From Streptomyces cyaneochromogenes (GTDB taxonomy: Bacteria > Actinomycetota > Actinomycetes > Streptomycetales > Streptomycetaceae): 64,000 nucleotides of DNA. The DNA lies in NCBI RefSeq assembly GCF_003963535.1, contig NZ_CP034539.1:7440001-7504000 (forward strand), written 5' to 3'. The position numbers and the translations under genes were made by a program. Below, piece after piece: positions 7,640 through 16,224 of this stretch (positions within the stretch are counted from its first letter, which is position 1; each line of letters opens with the position of its first letter). A model generated the notes under the pieces. That model saw only the letters and a list, made by a program, of their open reading frames with translations. It had not been told where the DNA came from and made no database searches.

Positions 7640-7755
7640 GGCGCGGCGCCCCCTGCCCGCAGCGGTGTCCCGAAGGACGCAAGTGAACAGAAAGTTGGAG
7701 CAGGGTGCACGATCACAGAACGTATGCAACCCATTGCCGGTGCTTGCGTCAAGTG

Positions 7756-7791
7756 ACGGAGGGCAGTGGCGATCAAGCCACTGCCCTCCGT
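7756..7791 (-). terminator. Hairpin terminator of gluABCD
   Basis: A perfect 15-bp inverted repeat (arms 7756-7770 and 7777-7791) with a 6-nt loop lies 25 nt beyond the gluD stop codon. There is no long U tract, as is usual for Streptomyces. Confidence 0.85.
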
Positions 7792-7816
7792 GTTGCTCAC
7801 GCCACTTGACGATGCG

Positions 7817-8725
7817 TCAGATGGACCCTCCGGCACCGGTCCCGAAGGTGCCGCCCGTCGCCGCCGGGTTCAGCTCCTCCATGTCCTCGGCGCTGAGCAC
7901 CGCACCCGTGCTCTTCTTGCTGCGCCGCAGCCGCTTCTCCAGCCAGCTCGCGAAGCTGGTGAGGATGAAGTTGAGCACGATGTAGATGATCGCCACCACG
8001 ACGAAGCTGGCGATGGGGTTGCCGTAGGCGGCCGCCAGGGTGCCGCGCGTGCTGAGCAGCTCGGTGAAGCCGATCATCACGCCGCCCAGGGCGGTGTCCT
8101 TCACGATGACCACGAGCTGGCTGACGATGGCCGGCAGCATGGCGGTGACGGCCTGCGGCAGCAGGACGATCCGCATCGTCTGGCCCTTGCGCAGGCCGAT
8201 CGCCTTGGCGGCCTCCGACTGCCCCTTGGGCAGGGCGAGGATGCCGGCCCGGACGACCTCGGCGAGGACGGATGCGTTGTAGAGCACCAGGCCGGTGACG
8301 ACCGCGTAGAGCTGCCGCTGTTCAGTGGTGAGGTTCGCCCAGCGGTCGTAGGCCTCGTTGGCGAACAGCATCAGCAGCAGGACCGGGATCGCTCGGAAGA
8401 ACTCGACCACCCAGGCCGCCGGAAGTCGCACCCACAGGTGGTCGGAGAGACGTGCGATACCGAAGACCGCGCCGAGCGGAAGGGCGATCACCATGGCCAG
8501 CGCTGCGGCCCTGAGCGTGTCGGCCAGACCCGGCAGCAGGTAGGTCGTCCACGCCTGGGACTCGGTGAACGGCTTCCACAGGGCCCACTCCAGCTGGTTC
8601 TTCTCGTTCATGGCGTCCCAGACGAACCACACGAGAAGGGCGAGGAGGGCGAAGAAGATCACCGAGATGAACACATTGCGCCGCTTGGCGCGAGGGCCCG
8701 GGGCGTCGTAGAGAACGGAGCTCAT
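7817..8725 (-). CDS. gluD: Glutamate ABC transporter permease GluD
   Basis: This is an inner-membrane permease of the polar amino acid ABC family. It has an N-terminal membrane helix (about 18-37) and a HisM-type core of about five helices. The EAA loop reads ...VVRAGILALPKGQSEAAKAIGLRKGQTMRIVLLPQAV (about 160-195), which contacts the ATPase. At 302 residues it is longer than GluC because of an extra N-terminal segment and a cytoplasmic C-terminal tail. Its ATG overlaps the gluC stop by 4 nt, so the two permeases are translationally coupled and would form a heterodimer. Confidence 0.92.
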   Translation of the reverse strand: MSSVLYDAPGPRAKRRNVFISVIFFALLALLVWFVWDAMNEKNQLEWALWKPFTESQAWTTYLLPGLADTLRAAALAMVIALPLGAVFGIARLSDHLWVRLPAAWVVEFFRAIPVLLLMLFANEAYDRWANLTTEQRQLYAVVTGLVLYNASVLAEVVRAGILALPKGQSEAAKAIGLRKGQTMRIVLLPQAVTAMLPAIVSQLVVIVKDTALGGVMIGFTELLSTRGTLAAAYGNPIASFVVVAIIYIVLNFILTSFASWLEKRLRRSKKSTGAVLSAEDMEELNPAATGGTFGTGAGGSI

Positions 8726-9396
8726 CGCTTCACCGCCAGTCGCTTGCTCAGCCAGCCGAGGAGGAGGCCGGTGGGCAGGGTCAGTACCACGAAACCGAAG
8801 GCGAAGACGGCGCCGATGAGCAGCACCTGAGCCTCCTTCTCGATCATTCCCTTCATCAGGTAGGCGGCTTCGGCCACGCCGATCGCGGCCGCCACCGTGG
8901 TGTTCTTGGTCAGGGCGATCAACACGTTGGCCAGCGGGCCGATGACCGCGCGGAAGGCCTGCGGCAAAATGATGAGCCGGAGGGTCTGACTGAAGGTCAG
9001 CCCGATGGCGCGGGCCGCCTCGGCCTGGCCGAGCGGCACGGTGTTAATGCCGGAACGAATCGCCTCGCAGACGAAGGCCGCGGTGTAGGCGACGAGACCG
9101 AGGATCGCCAGGCGGAAGCCCCGGACCTGGAAGTCGGAGGCGCCCATCGTCACGCCGAAGACATCGGCGAGGCCGAGCGAGGTGAAGATGATGATGACCG
9201 TCAGGGGGATGTTCCGGACGATATTCACATAGGCCGTGCCGAACCCACGCATGAGCGGGACCGGGCTGACCCGCATCGCGGCCAGGAGAGTGCCCCAGAT
9301 CAGGGAACCGAGGCCGGAGATGACGGTGAGTTTCACCGTCATCCAGAAGGCACCCAACAGGGTTGGGTTGTTGTAGTCAGAAAGAAAGTCGAACAC
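8722..9396 (-). CDS. gluC: Glutamate ABC transporter permease GluC
   Basis: This 224-residue permease has the amino acid transporter EAA loop IRSGINTVPLGQAEAARAIGLTFSQTLRLIILPQAFR (about 118-154). About five hydrophobic helices start at LLGAFWMTVKLTVISGLGSL. It partners GluD to make the channel of the glutamate importer. It lies 96 nt downstream of gluB, separated by a G/C-rich hairpin that probably lowers read-through or protects gluB mRNA. Confidence 0.92.
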   Translation of the reverse strand: MFDFLSDYNNPTLLGAFWMTVKLTVISGLGSLIWGTLLAAMRVSPVPLMRGFGTAYVNIVRNIPLTVIIIFTSLGLADVFGVTMGASDFQVRGFRLAILGLVAYTAAFVCEAIRSGINTVPLGQAEAARAIGLTFSQTLRLIILPQAFRAVIGPLANVLIALTKNTTVAAAIGVAEAAYLMKGMIEKEAQVLLIGAVFAFGFVVLTLPTGLLLGWLSKRLAVKR

Positions 9397-9437
9397 GATC
9401 TCCCGCGCTTCCGGGTGGGTGGCGTATGTGGATAGCG

Positions 9438-9479
9438 CGGCGCGCCGCCGCCCTGATCGCGGTGGACGGCGGCGCGCCG
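9438..9479 (-). promoter_or_regulatory. Intergenic stem-loop between gluB and gluC
   Basis: Perfect 12-bp arms (cggcgcgccgcc at 9438-9449 and its complement at 9468-9479) enclose an 18-nt loop. Hairpins at this place in binding-protein transporter operons commonly raise the yield of binding protein over permease by partial termination or mRNA protection. That role is inferred here. Confidence 0.7.
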
Positions 9480-9492
9480 GTGGATCCTTGCG

Positions 9493-10338
9493 CTACTGGA
9501 CGATGACGCCGATCTTCGGCGCGGGCTCGTTCTTGTAGTTGGCCGGACCGAAGTTGTCCGTGACCGCCTTGTCCCAGGCCTTCGAGCTGACCATCTTCTC
9601 GAGGGCGGCGTTGATCTTGTTCAGGGTCTCGGTGTCACCCTTCTTCACGCCGATGCCGTAGTTCTCGTTGCTCAGCTTGAGACCGGCGAGCTTGAACTGG
9701 CCCTTGTACTGCTCCTGCGAGGCGAAGCCGGCGAGGATCGAGTCGTCCGTGGTCAGGGCGTCCACGGTGCCACTCTGCAGCGAGGAGATGCACTCCGAGT
9801 AACCGCTGTTCTCCTTGAGGTTGGCCTTGGGGGCGAAGTCGTTCTTGACGTTCTCCGCCGAGGTGGAGCCGGTCACCGAGCACAGGTTCTTGCCGTTGAG
9901 GTCGGTGGCCTCGGTGATGTCCGAGTCGGTCTTGACCAGCAGGTCCTGGTGGGCCAGCAGGTACGGGCCGGCGAAGTCGACCGACTTCTTGCGCTCGTCG
10001 GTGATCGAGTACGTGGCCGCGATGAACTTGACGTCGCCGCGCTTCAGCGCGTTCTCACGGTCGGCACTCTTGGTCTCGACGAACTCGATCTGGTCGGCGT
10101 CGTAGCCGAGCTCCTTCGCCACGTACGTCGCCACGTCCACGTCGAAGCCGGAGAAGGTGCCGTCGGGCTCCTTCAGGCCCAGACCCGGCTGGTCGTACTT
10201 GATGCCGATCTTGATCTTGTCGCCGCCGCCGGAGCCCGAGCCGCCCTCGTTGTCACCGTCGCCGCCACCACAGGCGGTGGCAGTGAGGGAAAGGACGAGT
10301 GCAGCGGCGGCCGCGGCGGAGGCCTTGCGGAGCTTCAT
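9493..10338 (-). CDS. gluB: Glutamate-binding lipoprotein GluB
   Basis: This is an extracellular solute-binding protein of the polar amino acid ABC family (SBP_bac_3). It has a lipoprotein signal MKLRKASAAAAAALVLSLTATACGGG, with the lipidated Cys near residue 23 and a Gly/Ser linker after it. The ligand-binding core starts KIKIGIKYDQPGLG and includes SGFDVDVATYVAKELG. ATG 10338 was preferred over the ATG nine nt upstream because AAAGGA lies eight nt before it. It is the second gene of gluABCD and delivers glutamate to GluCD. Confidence 0.93.
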   Translation of the reverse strand: MKLRKASAAAAAALVLSLTATACGGGDGDNEGGSGSGGGDKIKIGIKYDQPGLGLKEPDGTFSGFDVDVATYVAKELGYDADQIEFVETKSADRENALKRGDVKFIAATYSITDERKKSVDFAGPYLLAHQDLLVKTDSDITEATDLNGKNLCSVTGSTSAENVKNDFAPKANLKENSGYSECISSLQSGTVDALTTDDSILAGFASQEQYKGQFKLAGLKLSNENYGIGVKKGDTETLNKINAALEKMVSSKAWDKAVTDNFGPANYKNEPAPKIGVIVQ

Positions 10339-10421
10339 GGTGAACATCCTTTGCGTGATGAAGAGATGCGTCGCCCGTCAGAGACGGGTGACACAGGTCG
10401 TCGGGTGCGTGAAGCGGTCCG

Positions 10422-11198
10422 TCAGTGGTGCAGGATCTTGGACAGGAAGTCCTTGGCACGGTCGCTGCGCGGGTTGCTGAAGAACTGGTCCGGCACAGCT
10501 TCTTCGACGATCTTGCCGTCTGCCATGAATACCACCCGATTGGCGGCGGAGCGGGCGAAGCCCATCTCATGAGTGACGACGATCATGGTCATGCCATCGC
10601 GGGCGAGCTGCTGCATGACCTCCAGGACCTCGTTGATCATCTCCGGGTCGAGAGCCGACGTCGGCTCGTCGAAGAGCATGACCTTGGGGTCCATGGCCAG
10701 CGCACGGGCGATGGCCACACGCTGCTGCTGGCCGCCGGAGAGCTGGGCGGGGTACTTGTCCGCCTGGTTGCCCACGCCCACCCGGTCGAGCAGGGAGCGG
10801 GCCTTCTCCTCGGCCTTCTTCTTGTCCGCCTTGCGGACCTTGATCTGGCCCAGCATCACGTTCTCGAGCACGGTCTTGTGCGCGAAAAGGTTGAAGGACT
10901 GGAAGACCATGCCGACGTCAGCACGTAGCTTGGCCAGCGCCTTGCCCTCCGCGGGCAGCGGCTTGCCGTCGATGGCGATCGCGCCGGAGTCGATCGTCTC
11001 GAGGCGGTTGATGGCGCGGCACAGGGTGGACTTCCCGGACCCGGAGGGTCCGATGACCACGACGACCTCGCCGCGGGCGATCGTCAGATCGATGTCCTGG
11101 AGCACGTGCAACGCGCCGAAATGCTTGTTCACGCTCTTCAGGACGACCAGCTCGCCGGTCGCGGCCATGTCTTCCTTGGCCACCGATACTTCGGTCAT
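10422..11198 (-). CDS. gluA: Glutamate ABC transporter ATPase GluA
   Basis: This is the ABC ATPase that powers glutamate uptake. Walker A GPSGSGKST, Q-loop region MVFQSFNLFAHKTVLENV, signature LSGGQQQRVAIARALA, Walker B VMLFDEPTSALD and the H-loop IVVTHEM are all intact. It is the first gene of the operon. The ATG at 11198 has GGAG ten nt upstream. A later ATG (residue 11) preceded by AAGGA is an alternative and would remove ten non-conserved residues. A small hairpin (11213-11234) in the 5' leader overlaps the purine-rich AGGAGGAC stretch. Confidence 0.93.
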   Translation of the reverse strand: MTEVSVAKEDMAATGELVVLKSVNKHFGALHVLQDIDLTIARGEVVVVIGPSGSGKSTLCRAINRLETIDSGAIAIDGKPLPAEGKALAKLRADVGMVFQSFNLFAHKTVLENVMLGQIKVRKADKKKAEEKARSLLDRVGVGNQADKYPAQLSGGQQQRVAIARALAMDPKVMLFDEPTSALDPEMINEVLEVMQQLARDGMTMIVVTHEMGFARSAANRVVFMADGKIVEEAVPDQFFSNPRSDRAKDFLSKILHH

Positions 11199-11484
11199 CG
11201 CTCTCAGGCTCCGTCCTCCTCGGTTTCGGAGGACAGTAATAACCGTATCCGACCTGCGTCATTAGTTCTGAGGGGAATCTGAGCATCACGATCCGATAGC
11301 AATCGGACACGTGTCGTAGCACTTGCGACCTGGGCGCGTACCGGGTGGATAACGGAAGCCGCCCGCAACCGGAACCCACTTGACGGCGTACTCGTCCATC
11401 AGCGTGACTTCCATGGTGCACGCGCGCGTGCACGCACTGTGTAGCTACCTGAATCGTACGGCCAGTGAACCGAAGGAGGCCGGG
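11199..11484. promoter_or_regulatory. Divergent control region between gluA and the response regulator
   Basis: A 7-bp stem (GTCCTCC 11213-11219 with GGAGGAC 11228-11234) lies in the gluA leader. On the regulator side is a perfect 18-bp palindrome GTGCACGCGCGCGTGCAC at 11416-11433, 52 nt before the regulator ATG. The palindrome could be a protein-binding operator or Z-DNA-prone DNA. No promoter was assigned with confidence. Confidence 0.45.
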
Positions 11485-12174
11485 ATGAGACTGCTCCTCG
11501 TCGAGGACGACAACCATGTCGCCGCCGCTCTGTCCGCGGTGCTGGCACGGCACGGTTTCGACGTCACGCACGCGCGTAGCGGCGAGGAGGCCCTGCAGGC
11601 GCTCGTTCCGGAGGGCAACGGCTTTGGTGTCGTCCTCCTCGACCTCGGCCTGCCCGACCAGGACGGTTACGAGGTCTGCGGCAAGATCCGCAAGCGCACC
11701 AGCACCCCGGTGATCATGGTCACCGCGCGTTCCGACGTCCGCTCCCGCATCCACGGCCTCAACCTCGGGGCCGATGACTATGTGGTGAAGCCGTACGACA
11801 CCGGAGAGCTGCTCGCCCGGATCCACGCCGTCAGCCGGCGCACCGTGCAGGAGGATGATGCCGGGGCGGGCGGCGAGGGTGTGCTGCGTCTGGGCACGGT
11901 CCACATCGAACTGCCCACCCGGCAGGTCAGTGTCGACGGTTCGGTTGTCCAACTGACTCGCAAGGAGTTCGATCTCCTTGCCCTGCTCGCCCAGCGTCCC
12001 GGGGTGGTCTTCCGCCGGGAGCAGATCATCAGCGAGGTGTGGCGCACGAGTTGGGAGGGGACCGGGCGCACTCTTGAGGTGCATGTGGCGTCTCTGCGCG
12101 CCAAACTGCGCATGCCGGCCCTGATCGAGACCGTACGCGGCGTCGGCTACCGACTCGTCGCCCCGGCGTCGTAG
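11485..12174 (+). CDS. OmpR/PhoB-family response regulator
   Basis: The receiver domain (1-118) has the acidic pair ED in LLLVEDD, phospho-acceptor Asp in VVLLDLGLPDQDGYEV (about 52), the switch Thr in VMVTARSD and the conserved Lys in DYVVKPYD. The winged-helix DNA-binding domain (about 130-229) ends ETVRGVGYRLV. ATG 11485 is preceded by AAGGAGG at ideal spacing. The histidine kinase gene begins 9 nt downstream, so they form a two-component pair. The signal and regulon are not evident from sequence. Confidence 0.93.
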   Translation: MRLLLVEDDNHVAAALSAVLARHGFDVTHARSGEEALQALVPEGNGFGVVLLDLGLPDQDGYEVCGKIRKRTSTPVIMVTARSDVRSRIHGLNLGADDYVVKPYDTGELLARIHAVSRRTVQEDDAGAGGEGVLRLGTVHIELPTRQVSVDGSVVQLTRKEFDLLALLAQRPGVVFRREQIISEVWRTSWEGTGRTLEVHVASLRAKLRMPALIETVRGVGYRLVAPAS

Positions 12175-12183
12175 CGGGCAAGG

Positions 12184-13575
12184 GTGCGCACTCGTCTCCT
12201 CCCGCTGCTGATCGTCCTGATGGCGGCCGTCCTGCTCGCACTCGGCGTTCCGCTCGCCGTCAGCCTGGCCTCGGCCCAGCAGCAGAAGGTGGTCGTCGAC
12301 CGGATCGACGACACGGCGTACTTCGCGGCCATCGCACGCCCCGCCGCCGACGTCGCCACCGGCTCCCGCGACGATCTCCGCATCCTGAGCCGGGAACTGG
12401 ACAGCTACTACGACGTCTACGGCATCCGGGCGGGTGTCTTCCTGCCCACCGACACGCCCCTGGCCAAGGGGCGGACGACTTGGTTCCTGCCCAGGACCGG
12501 CGAGGTGCGCGACGCCTTCGAGGAGTCGCTGCTGAGCCGGCGCAGCCACGACCCGAAGCAGGTGTGGCCCTGGCAGCGGGGCCGTCTCGTCGTCGCGTCG
12601 CCGGTCATCCGGGACGGTGACGTCGTCGCGGTCGTCGTCACCGACTCGCCGACCGGGCAGATGCGTTCGCGGATCCTGGAGGGCTGGCTGATCATCGGGG
12701 CCGGTCTGACGGCCGCGATGCTGGTGGCCGTCGGGGCCGCGCTCCGGCTGACCGGCTGGGTGCTCAGGCCGGTGCGCGTGCTGGACACCACCACGCACGC
12801 GATCGCGAGCGGCCGGCTGAAGTCACGCGTGGCGGTTGCCAGCGGTCCGCCGGAACTGCGGCGGCTGGCCCGGTCGTTCAACGAGATGGCGGACAACGTC
12901 GAGGACGTGCTGGAGCAGCAGCGCGCCTTCGTCGCCGACGCCTCGCACCAGCTGCGCAACCCGCTCGCGGCGCTGCTGCTGCGCATCGAACTGCTCGCGT
13001 TCGAGCTGCCGGAGGGGAACCAGGAGATCGCATCGGTCCAGGCCGAGGGCAAGCGGCTGGCCGAGGTCCTCGACGACCTGCTCGACCTGGCTCTGGCCGA
13101 GCACACCGAGGCCGACCTCAGGCTCACCGACGTCGGTGCGCTGGCCGCCGAGCGGGTCGCGGCGTGGGCTCCGACCGCCGAGGCCAAGGGTGTGCGCCTG
13201 GTGGGGGACTGCCCGCCGACCACAGCCTGGGCCGACCCGGTGGCGCTGTCCAGCGCGCTGGACGCCGTGATCGACAACGCGGTCAAGTTCACTCCGAAGG
13301 ACGAGCGCGTCGACGTGACGGTGACCTCCAACGGCGGTGCGTCGACCATCGTGGTGGCCGACCACGGCCCCGGCCTCGCCGACGAGGAACTCGCTCGCAT
13401 CGGTGACCGCTTCTGGCGCAGCGGCCGGCACCAGAACATCAAGGGCTCGGGCCTCGGCCTGTCGATCTCGCGGGCGCTGCTCGCGGCGGGCGAGGGCTCC
13501 ATCTCGTACGGCCGCAACGAACCGCACGGGCTGCGGGTGACGGTGACGGTGCCCAGGTCGGCGCCGACGCAGTGA
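12184..13575 (+). CDS. Sensor histidine kinase
   Basis: This membrane kinase presumably phosphorylates the adjacent regulator. Residues 5-30 form the first membrane helix, followed by an extracellular sensor region (about 31-160) and a second helix (about 165-190). A HAMP segment continues to about 240. The H-box ASHQLRNPLAALLLRIELL carries the phospho-His (about 257). The ATPase has N-box DAVIDNAVKF, G1 DHGPGLAD and G2 GSGLGLSISR. The GTG start has only AAGG nearby, consistent with coupling to the regulator gene. Confidence 0.93.
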   Translation: MRTRLLPLLIVLMAAVLLALGVPLAVSLASAQQQKVVVDRIDDTAYFAAIARPAADVATGSRDDLRILSRELDSYYDVYGIRAGVFLPTDTPLAKGRTTWFLPRTGEVRDAFEESLLSRRSHDPKQVWPWQRGRLVVASPVIRDGDVVAVVVTDSPTGQMRSRILEGWLIIGAGLTAAMLVAVGAALRLTGWVLRPVRVLDTTTHAIASGRLKSRVAVASGPPELRRLARSFNEMADNVEDVLEQQRAFVADASHQLRNPLAALLLRIELLAFELPEGNQEIASVQAEGKRLAEVLDDLLDLALAEHTEADLRLTDVGALAAERVAAWAPTAEAKGVRLVGDCPPTTAWADPVALSSALDAVIDNAVKFTPKDERVDVTVTSNGGASTIVVADHGPGLADEELARIGDRFWRSGRHQNIKGSGLGLSISRALLAAGEGSISYGRNEPHGLRVTVTVPRSAPTQ

Positions 13576-13707
13576 CGGGGCGGGGGCCATGGCCGACCAG
13601 GTGCCGTCAGCTTCCTGCGGCCCGGCGTCGCCGCGTGCCATGGCCTGGCGTCGCCCCGTGCTGCGGCCCGGCGGCGCCGCGTTCCCACGGCCGGGACTCG
13701 CCGGTTC

Positions 13708-14703
13708 CTACGGCTTGACCGAGCGGTAGTAGCGCTTGGCGCCCTCGTGCAGGGACAGGGGGTCGGTGTAGATCGCCGTACGCAGGTCGACCAGTTGCGC
13801 CGAGTGGACGTGGGCCCCGATGCCGTCACGGCTCTTGATCACCGTACGGGTCAGCCATTCCGTGAGCCGGGGATCCATGTCCTTGCGGGTGATCAGCAGG
13901 TTGGAGACGGCGATCGTCGGCACCGTGTCGCCGTTCTGGATGGTGGGGTACGCCGACTCGGGCATGTTGGTCGCGCGGTAGAAGTGGGCCGTGTCCCCTG
14001 CGGCGTGCACCTTGGCGACGAGGCGGGCGTCGATCGGCACGAACCGGAACGAGGAGGTCTCGGCGATCTCCTCCAGCCCGTCCGTGGGCACCCCGCTGGA
14101 CCAGAAGAACGCGTCGAGTTCGCGCCCCAGCCTCTTGGGCCCGGTGTCGATGCCGTCCGACCGGGGCGTGATGTCCTTCTCCGGGTCGATCCCGGCGGCC
14201 TCCAGCACCCGGGTGGCGATCAGCCGCACGCCGGAGTTCGCCCGCCCTATGGCCACCCGCTTGCCCTTCAGGTCCGCGACGGAGCGGATGTCGGAGTCCG
14301 GCGGTACGACGAGCTGGACATAGTCGTCGTAGAGGCGGGCGACACCGCGTAGCCGGTCGGTGACGGGCTTGCCGTCGATCTTGAACGTGTCCACCGCGTC
14401 GGCCGCGGCGATCGTGAAGTCGGCCTGCCCGGTCGCCACACGCTGGACGTTCTCCTGCGAGCCGTCACTCGTCTGCAGCTGCACCTTCAGCTCTGGCATG
14501 TCCTTGGCGAGCTCCTTGCGCAGGAGGGCGCCGTACTCCTGGTAGACACCCGCGCGCGTGCCCGTACTGAACGTGATCGTCCCGCTCGGCGGTTCCTCGC
14601 CCAGGGGCAGCAGCCACCACAGCAGCAACCCGAAGGCAACGAACCCGGCGGCCGCGCCCTGCAGGGCCCGGCGCCTGCTGATGCGGGTGAGTGCCTTGGA
14701 CAT
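13708..14703 (-). CDS. TAXI-family solute-binding protein
   Basis: This 331-residue protein belongs to the TAXI group of TRAP-transporter-associated binding proteins. An N-terminal basic stretch and hydrophobic helix (GAAAGFVAFGLLLWWLLPLG, about 15-34) act as signal or anchor. The fold starts GTITFSTGTRAGVYQEYGALL, and LKGKRVAIGRANSGVRLIATRVL binds ligand. Such proteins usually bind glutamate-like or other carboxylates. No TRAP membrane subunits (DctQM-type) are next to it. It converges on the sensor kinase gene, and binding proteins of this family can act as sensory partners; that link is speculative. ATG 14703 is preceded by AGGA at 8 nt. Confidence 0.85.
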   Translation of the reverse strand: MSKALTRISRRRALQGAAAGFVAFGLLLWWLLPLGEEPPSGTITFSTGTRAGVYQEYGALLRKELAKDMPELKVQLQTSDGSQENVQRVATGQADFTIAAADAVDTFKIDGKPVTDRLRGVARLYDDYVQLVVPPDSDIRSVADLKGKRVAIGRANSGVRLIATRVLEAAGIDPEKDITPRSDGIDTGPKRLGRELDAFFWSSGVPTDGLEEIAETSSFRFVPIDARLVAKVHAAGDTAHFYRATNMPESAYPTIQNGDTVPTIAVSNLLITRKDMDPRLTEWLTRTVIKSRDGIGAHVHSAQLVDLRTAIYTDPLSLHEGAKRYYRSVKP

Positions 14704-14835
14704 GGCCGAGATCCTGCCAGCCGGTGCACGGTGCTGACCAGGGCAGGGGTCACAAAGGGCGGGTGCGCGGGCGGCCTCTCGAGCCCACGGGCCTTCGCAC
14801 GGGGGACTGTCGGACCCGGCCGCTAGAGTCGGCGC

Positions 14836-15240
14836 ATGAGCTCCTCGCCCGCCGACCTGGTCCGTGAATTCCACCTCGCCTTCGGCCTCGACGCCCGCAG
14901 TACGCCGACCGAGGTGTCCCCGAACATGGCCGCGCACCGGGGAGAGCTGCTTGCGGAGGAGGCCGCGGAGGTCGCCGAGGTGTCCGTCACCGGCCCGCTC
15001 GACAGGCTCGCGCACGAGCTGGCGGACGTCGTCTACGTCGCGTACGGCACGGCCCTGGTGCACGGCATCGACCTCGACGCCGTACTCGCCGAGATCCACC
15101 GCTCCAACATGACCAAGCTGGGCCCCGACGGCCAGGTGGCCCGCCGGGCCGACGGCAAGGTGCTCAAGGGCGAGCACTACGAGGCACCGGATGTGTCGGG
15201 TGTGCTGCGCAGCCAGGGATGGGGTGCCGACGGGGCGTAG
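14836..15240 (+). CDS. MazG-like nucleotide pyrophosphohydrolase
   Basis: This all-alpha NTP pyrophosphatase family protein carries the metal-binding acidic pattern EEAAEVAEV (residues 37-45) followed by HELADVVYVAYGTA (60-73). It has a single domain of 134 residues, unlike the double-domain E. coli MazG. The C-terminus DGKVLKGEHYEAPDV is typical of the actinobacterial group. It is divergent from the TAXI gene. It probably hydrolyses aberrant or excess (d)NTPs; the substrate is unknown. Confidence 0.82.
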   Translation: MSSSPADLVREFHLAFGLDARSTPTEVSPNMAAHRGELLAEEAAEVAEVSVTGPLDRLAHELADVVYVAYGTALVHGIDLDAVLAEIHRSNMTKLGPDGQVARRADGKVLKGEHYEAPDVSGVLRSQGWGADGA

Positions 15241-15441
15241 TGCCGCCGTCGGCCGGAGGGCCCGTGCGTGCCGGGTCCGTCCTGGGGCGCGGGCCTTACA
15301 GGCCGGTCCTGGGACGCGGCTCTCCTCGGTCAGTCCTGAGCGTGGGTGCGTCGGGCCATGTCGCGCCCATGCGGGACGGCGAGGCCGACCCCGTGAGGTG
15401 GACCGCTCCCGGCCCACCGTGCACGGCCTCGCCGGGCGCTG

Positions 15442-16224
15442 TCAGCCATCGCCTCCGTAGGGAACCAGCTGGGCGGTCAGGAGATGGGAGTCGAGCAGGG
15501 TGACGTCGGCCGTGCGGGCGGCCTTCGCGTAGCCGGTGAGCATGCGTTTGGTCAGGAGGAGAGCCTCGGGGGAGCGCCGGGCGAGGGGTCTTGTCCAGGC
15601 GGCGACGGTGTCGTCCAGCTGGTCGAGGGGGGCGACCTTGTGGAGGAGACCGAGTCGGTGGGCGGTGACGGCGTCGAAGGCGTCGCAGGTGAGCATGAGT
15701 TCGCGGATCCTCGCGGCGCCGGCCTCCGCGATCAGGCGCCCCATGGCGCCGCCCCAGGCGGGGGCGAGACCGATGCCGACCTCCGGCATGCGGAACCGGC
15801 AGGAGTCCGCGCCCGCGCGGAGATCGCAGTAGGCGGCGAGTGCGAGGCCGGCTCCGATGACCTTGCCGTGGAGTCGGGCGATGGTGACGGCGTGGGTGTT
15901 CTCCAGGGCCTGGCACAGCCGGTGGGCCTTGTCCGTGACGCGGCGCAGCGCGGCTCCGGTCGGATCCAGCGCCAGGGCGTCCCGGTACTCCCGGCGGTCG
16001 GCTCCCAGGCAGAAGTCGTCGCCCATGGAGGAGAGGACCAGGATGCGGATGTCGGGTCGTTCGTGGAGGTTGTCGAGTGCGGCGATGAGGTCGTCCAGGA
16101 CGGCGGTGCTCAGCGTGTCGTCCTGGACGGAGGGGTTGAGCCGCACGTGCAGGACGGGGCCGTCCTGCGTGACGCCGATGGGCGTGCGCGGGGGTATGGA
16201 GGTGGTGGCGGTCGGCGGGTTCAT
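15442..16224 (-). CDS. Enoyl-CoA hydratase/isomerase family protein at the end of the conservon operon
   Basis: A crotonase fold is evident. The first oxyanion-hole segment is VLSSMGDDFCLGADRRE and the second is HGKVIGAGLALAAYCDLRAG, followed by RMPEVGIGLAPAWGG with a candidate catalytic Glu. The length of 260 residues is standard. Its start overlaps the stop of the CYP154-like P450 by 4 nt, so it is translationally coupled to it. That makes it the seventh gene of the conservon operon. A crotonase is not part of the textbook conservon, so it may process an acyl-CoA product or substrate of the P450s. The reaction is unknown. Confidence 0.85.
   Translation of the reverse strand: MNPPTATTSIPPRTPIGVTQDGPVLHVRLNPSVQDDTLSTAVLDDLIAALDNLHERPDIRILVLSSMGDDFCLGADRREYRDALALDPTGAALRRVTDKAHRLCQALENTHAVTIARLHGKVIGAGLALAAYCDLRAGADSCRFRMPEVGIGLAPAWGGAMGRLIAEAGAARIRELMLTCDAFDAVTAHRLGLLHKVAPLDQLDDTVAAWTRPLARRSPEALLLTKRMLTGYAKAARTADVTLLDSHLLTAQLVPYGGDG

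Noticed and set aside
11265..11483. N-terminal extension of the response regulator from an upstream start
   Set aside because: The receiver domain starts at MRLLLVEDD with AAGGAGG just before it; the upstream part contains the palindrome and leader.
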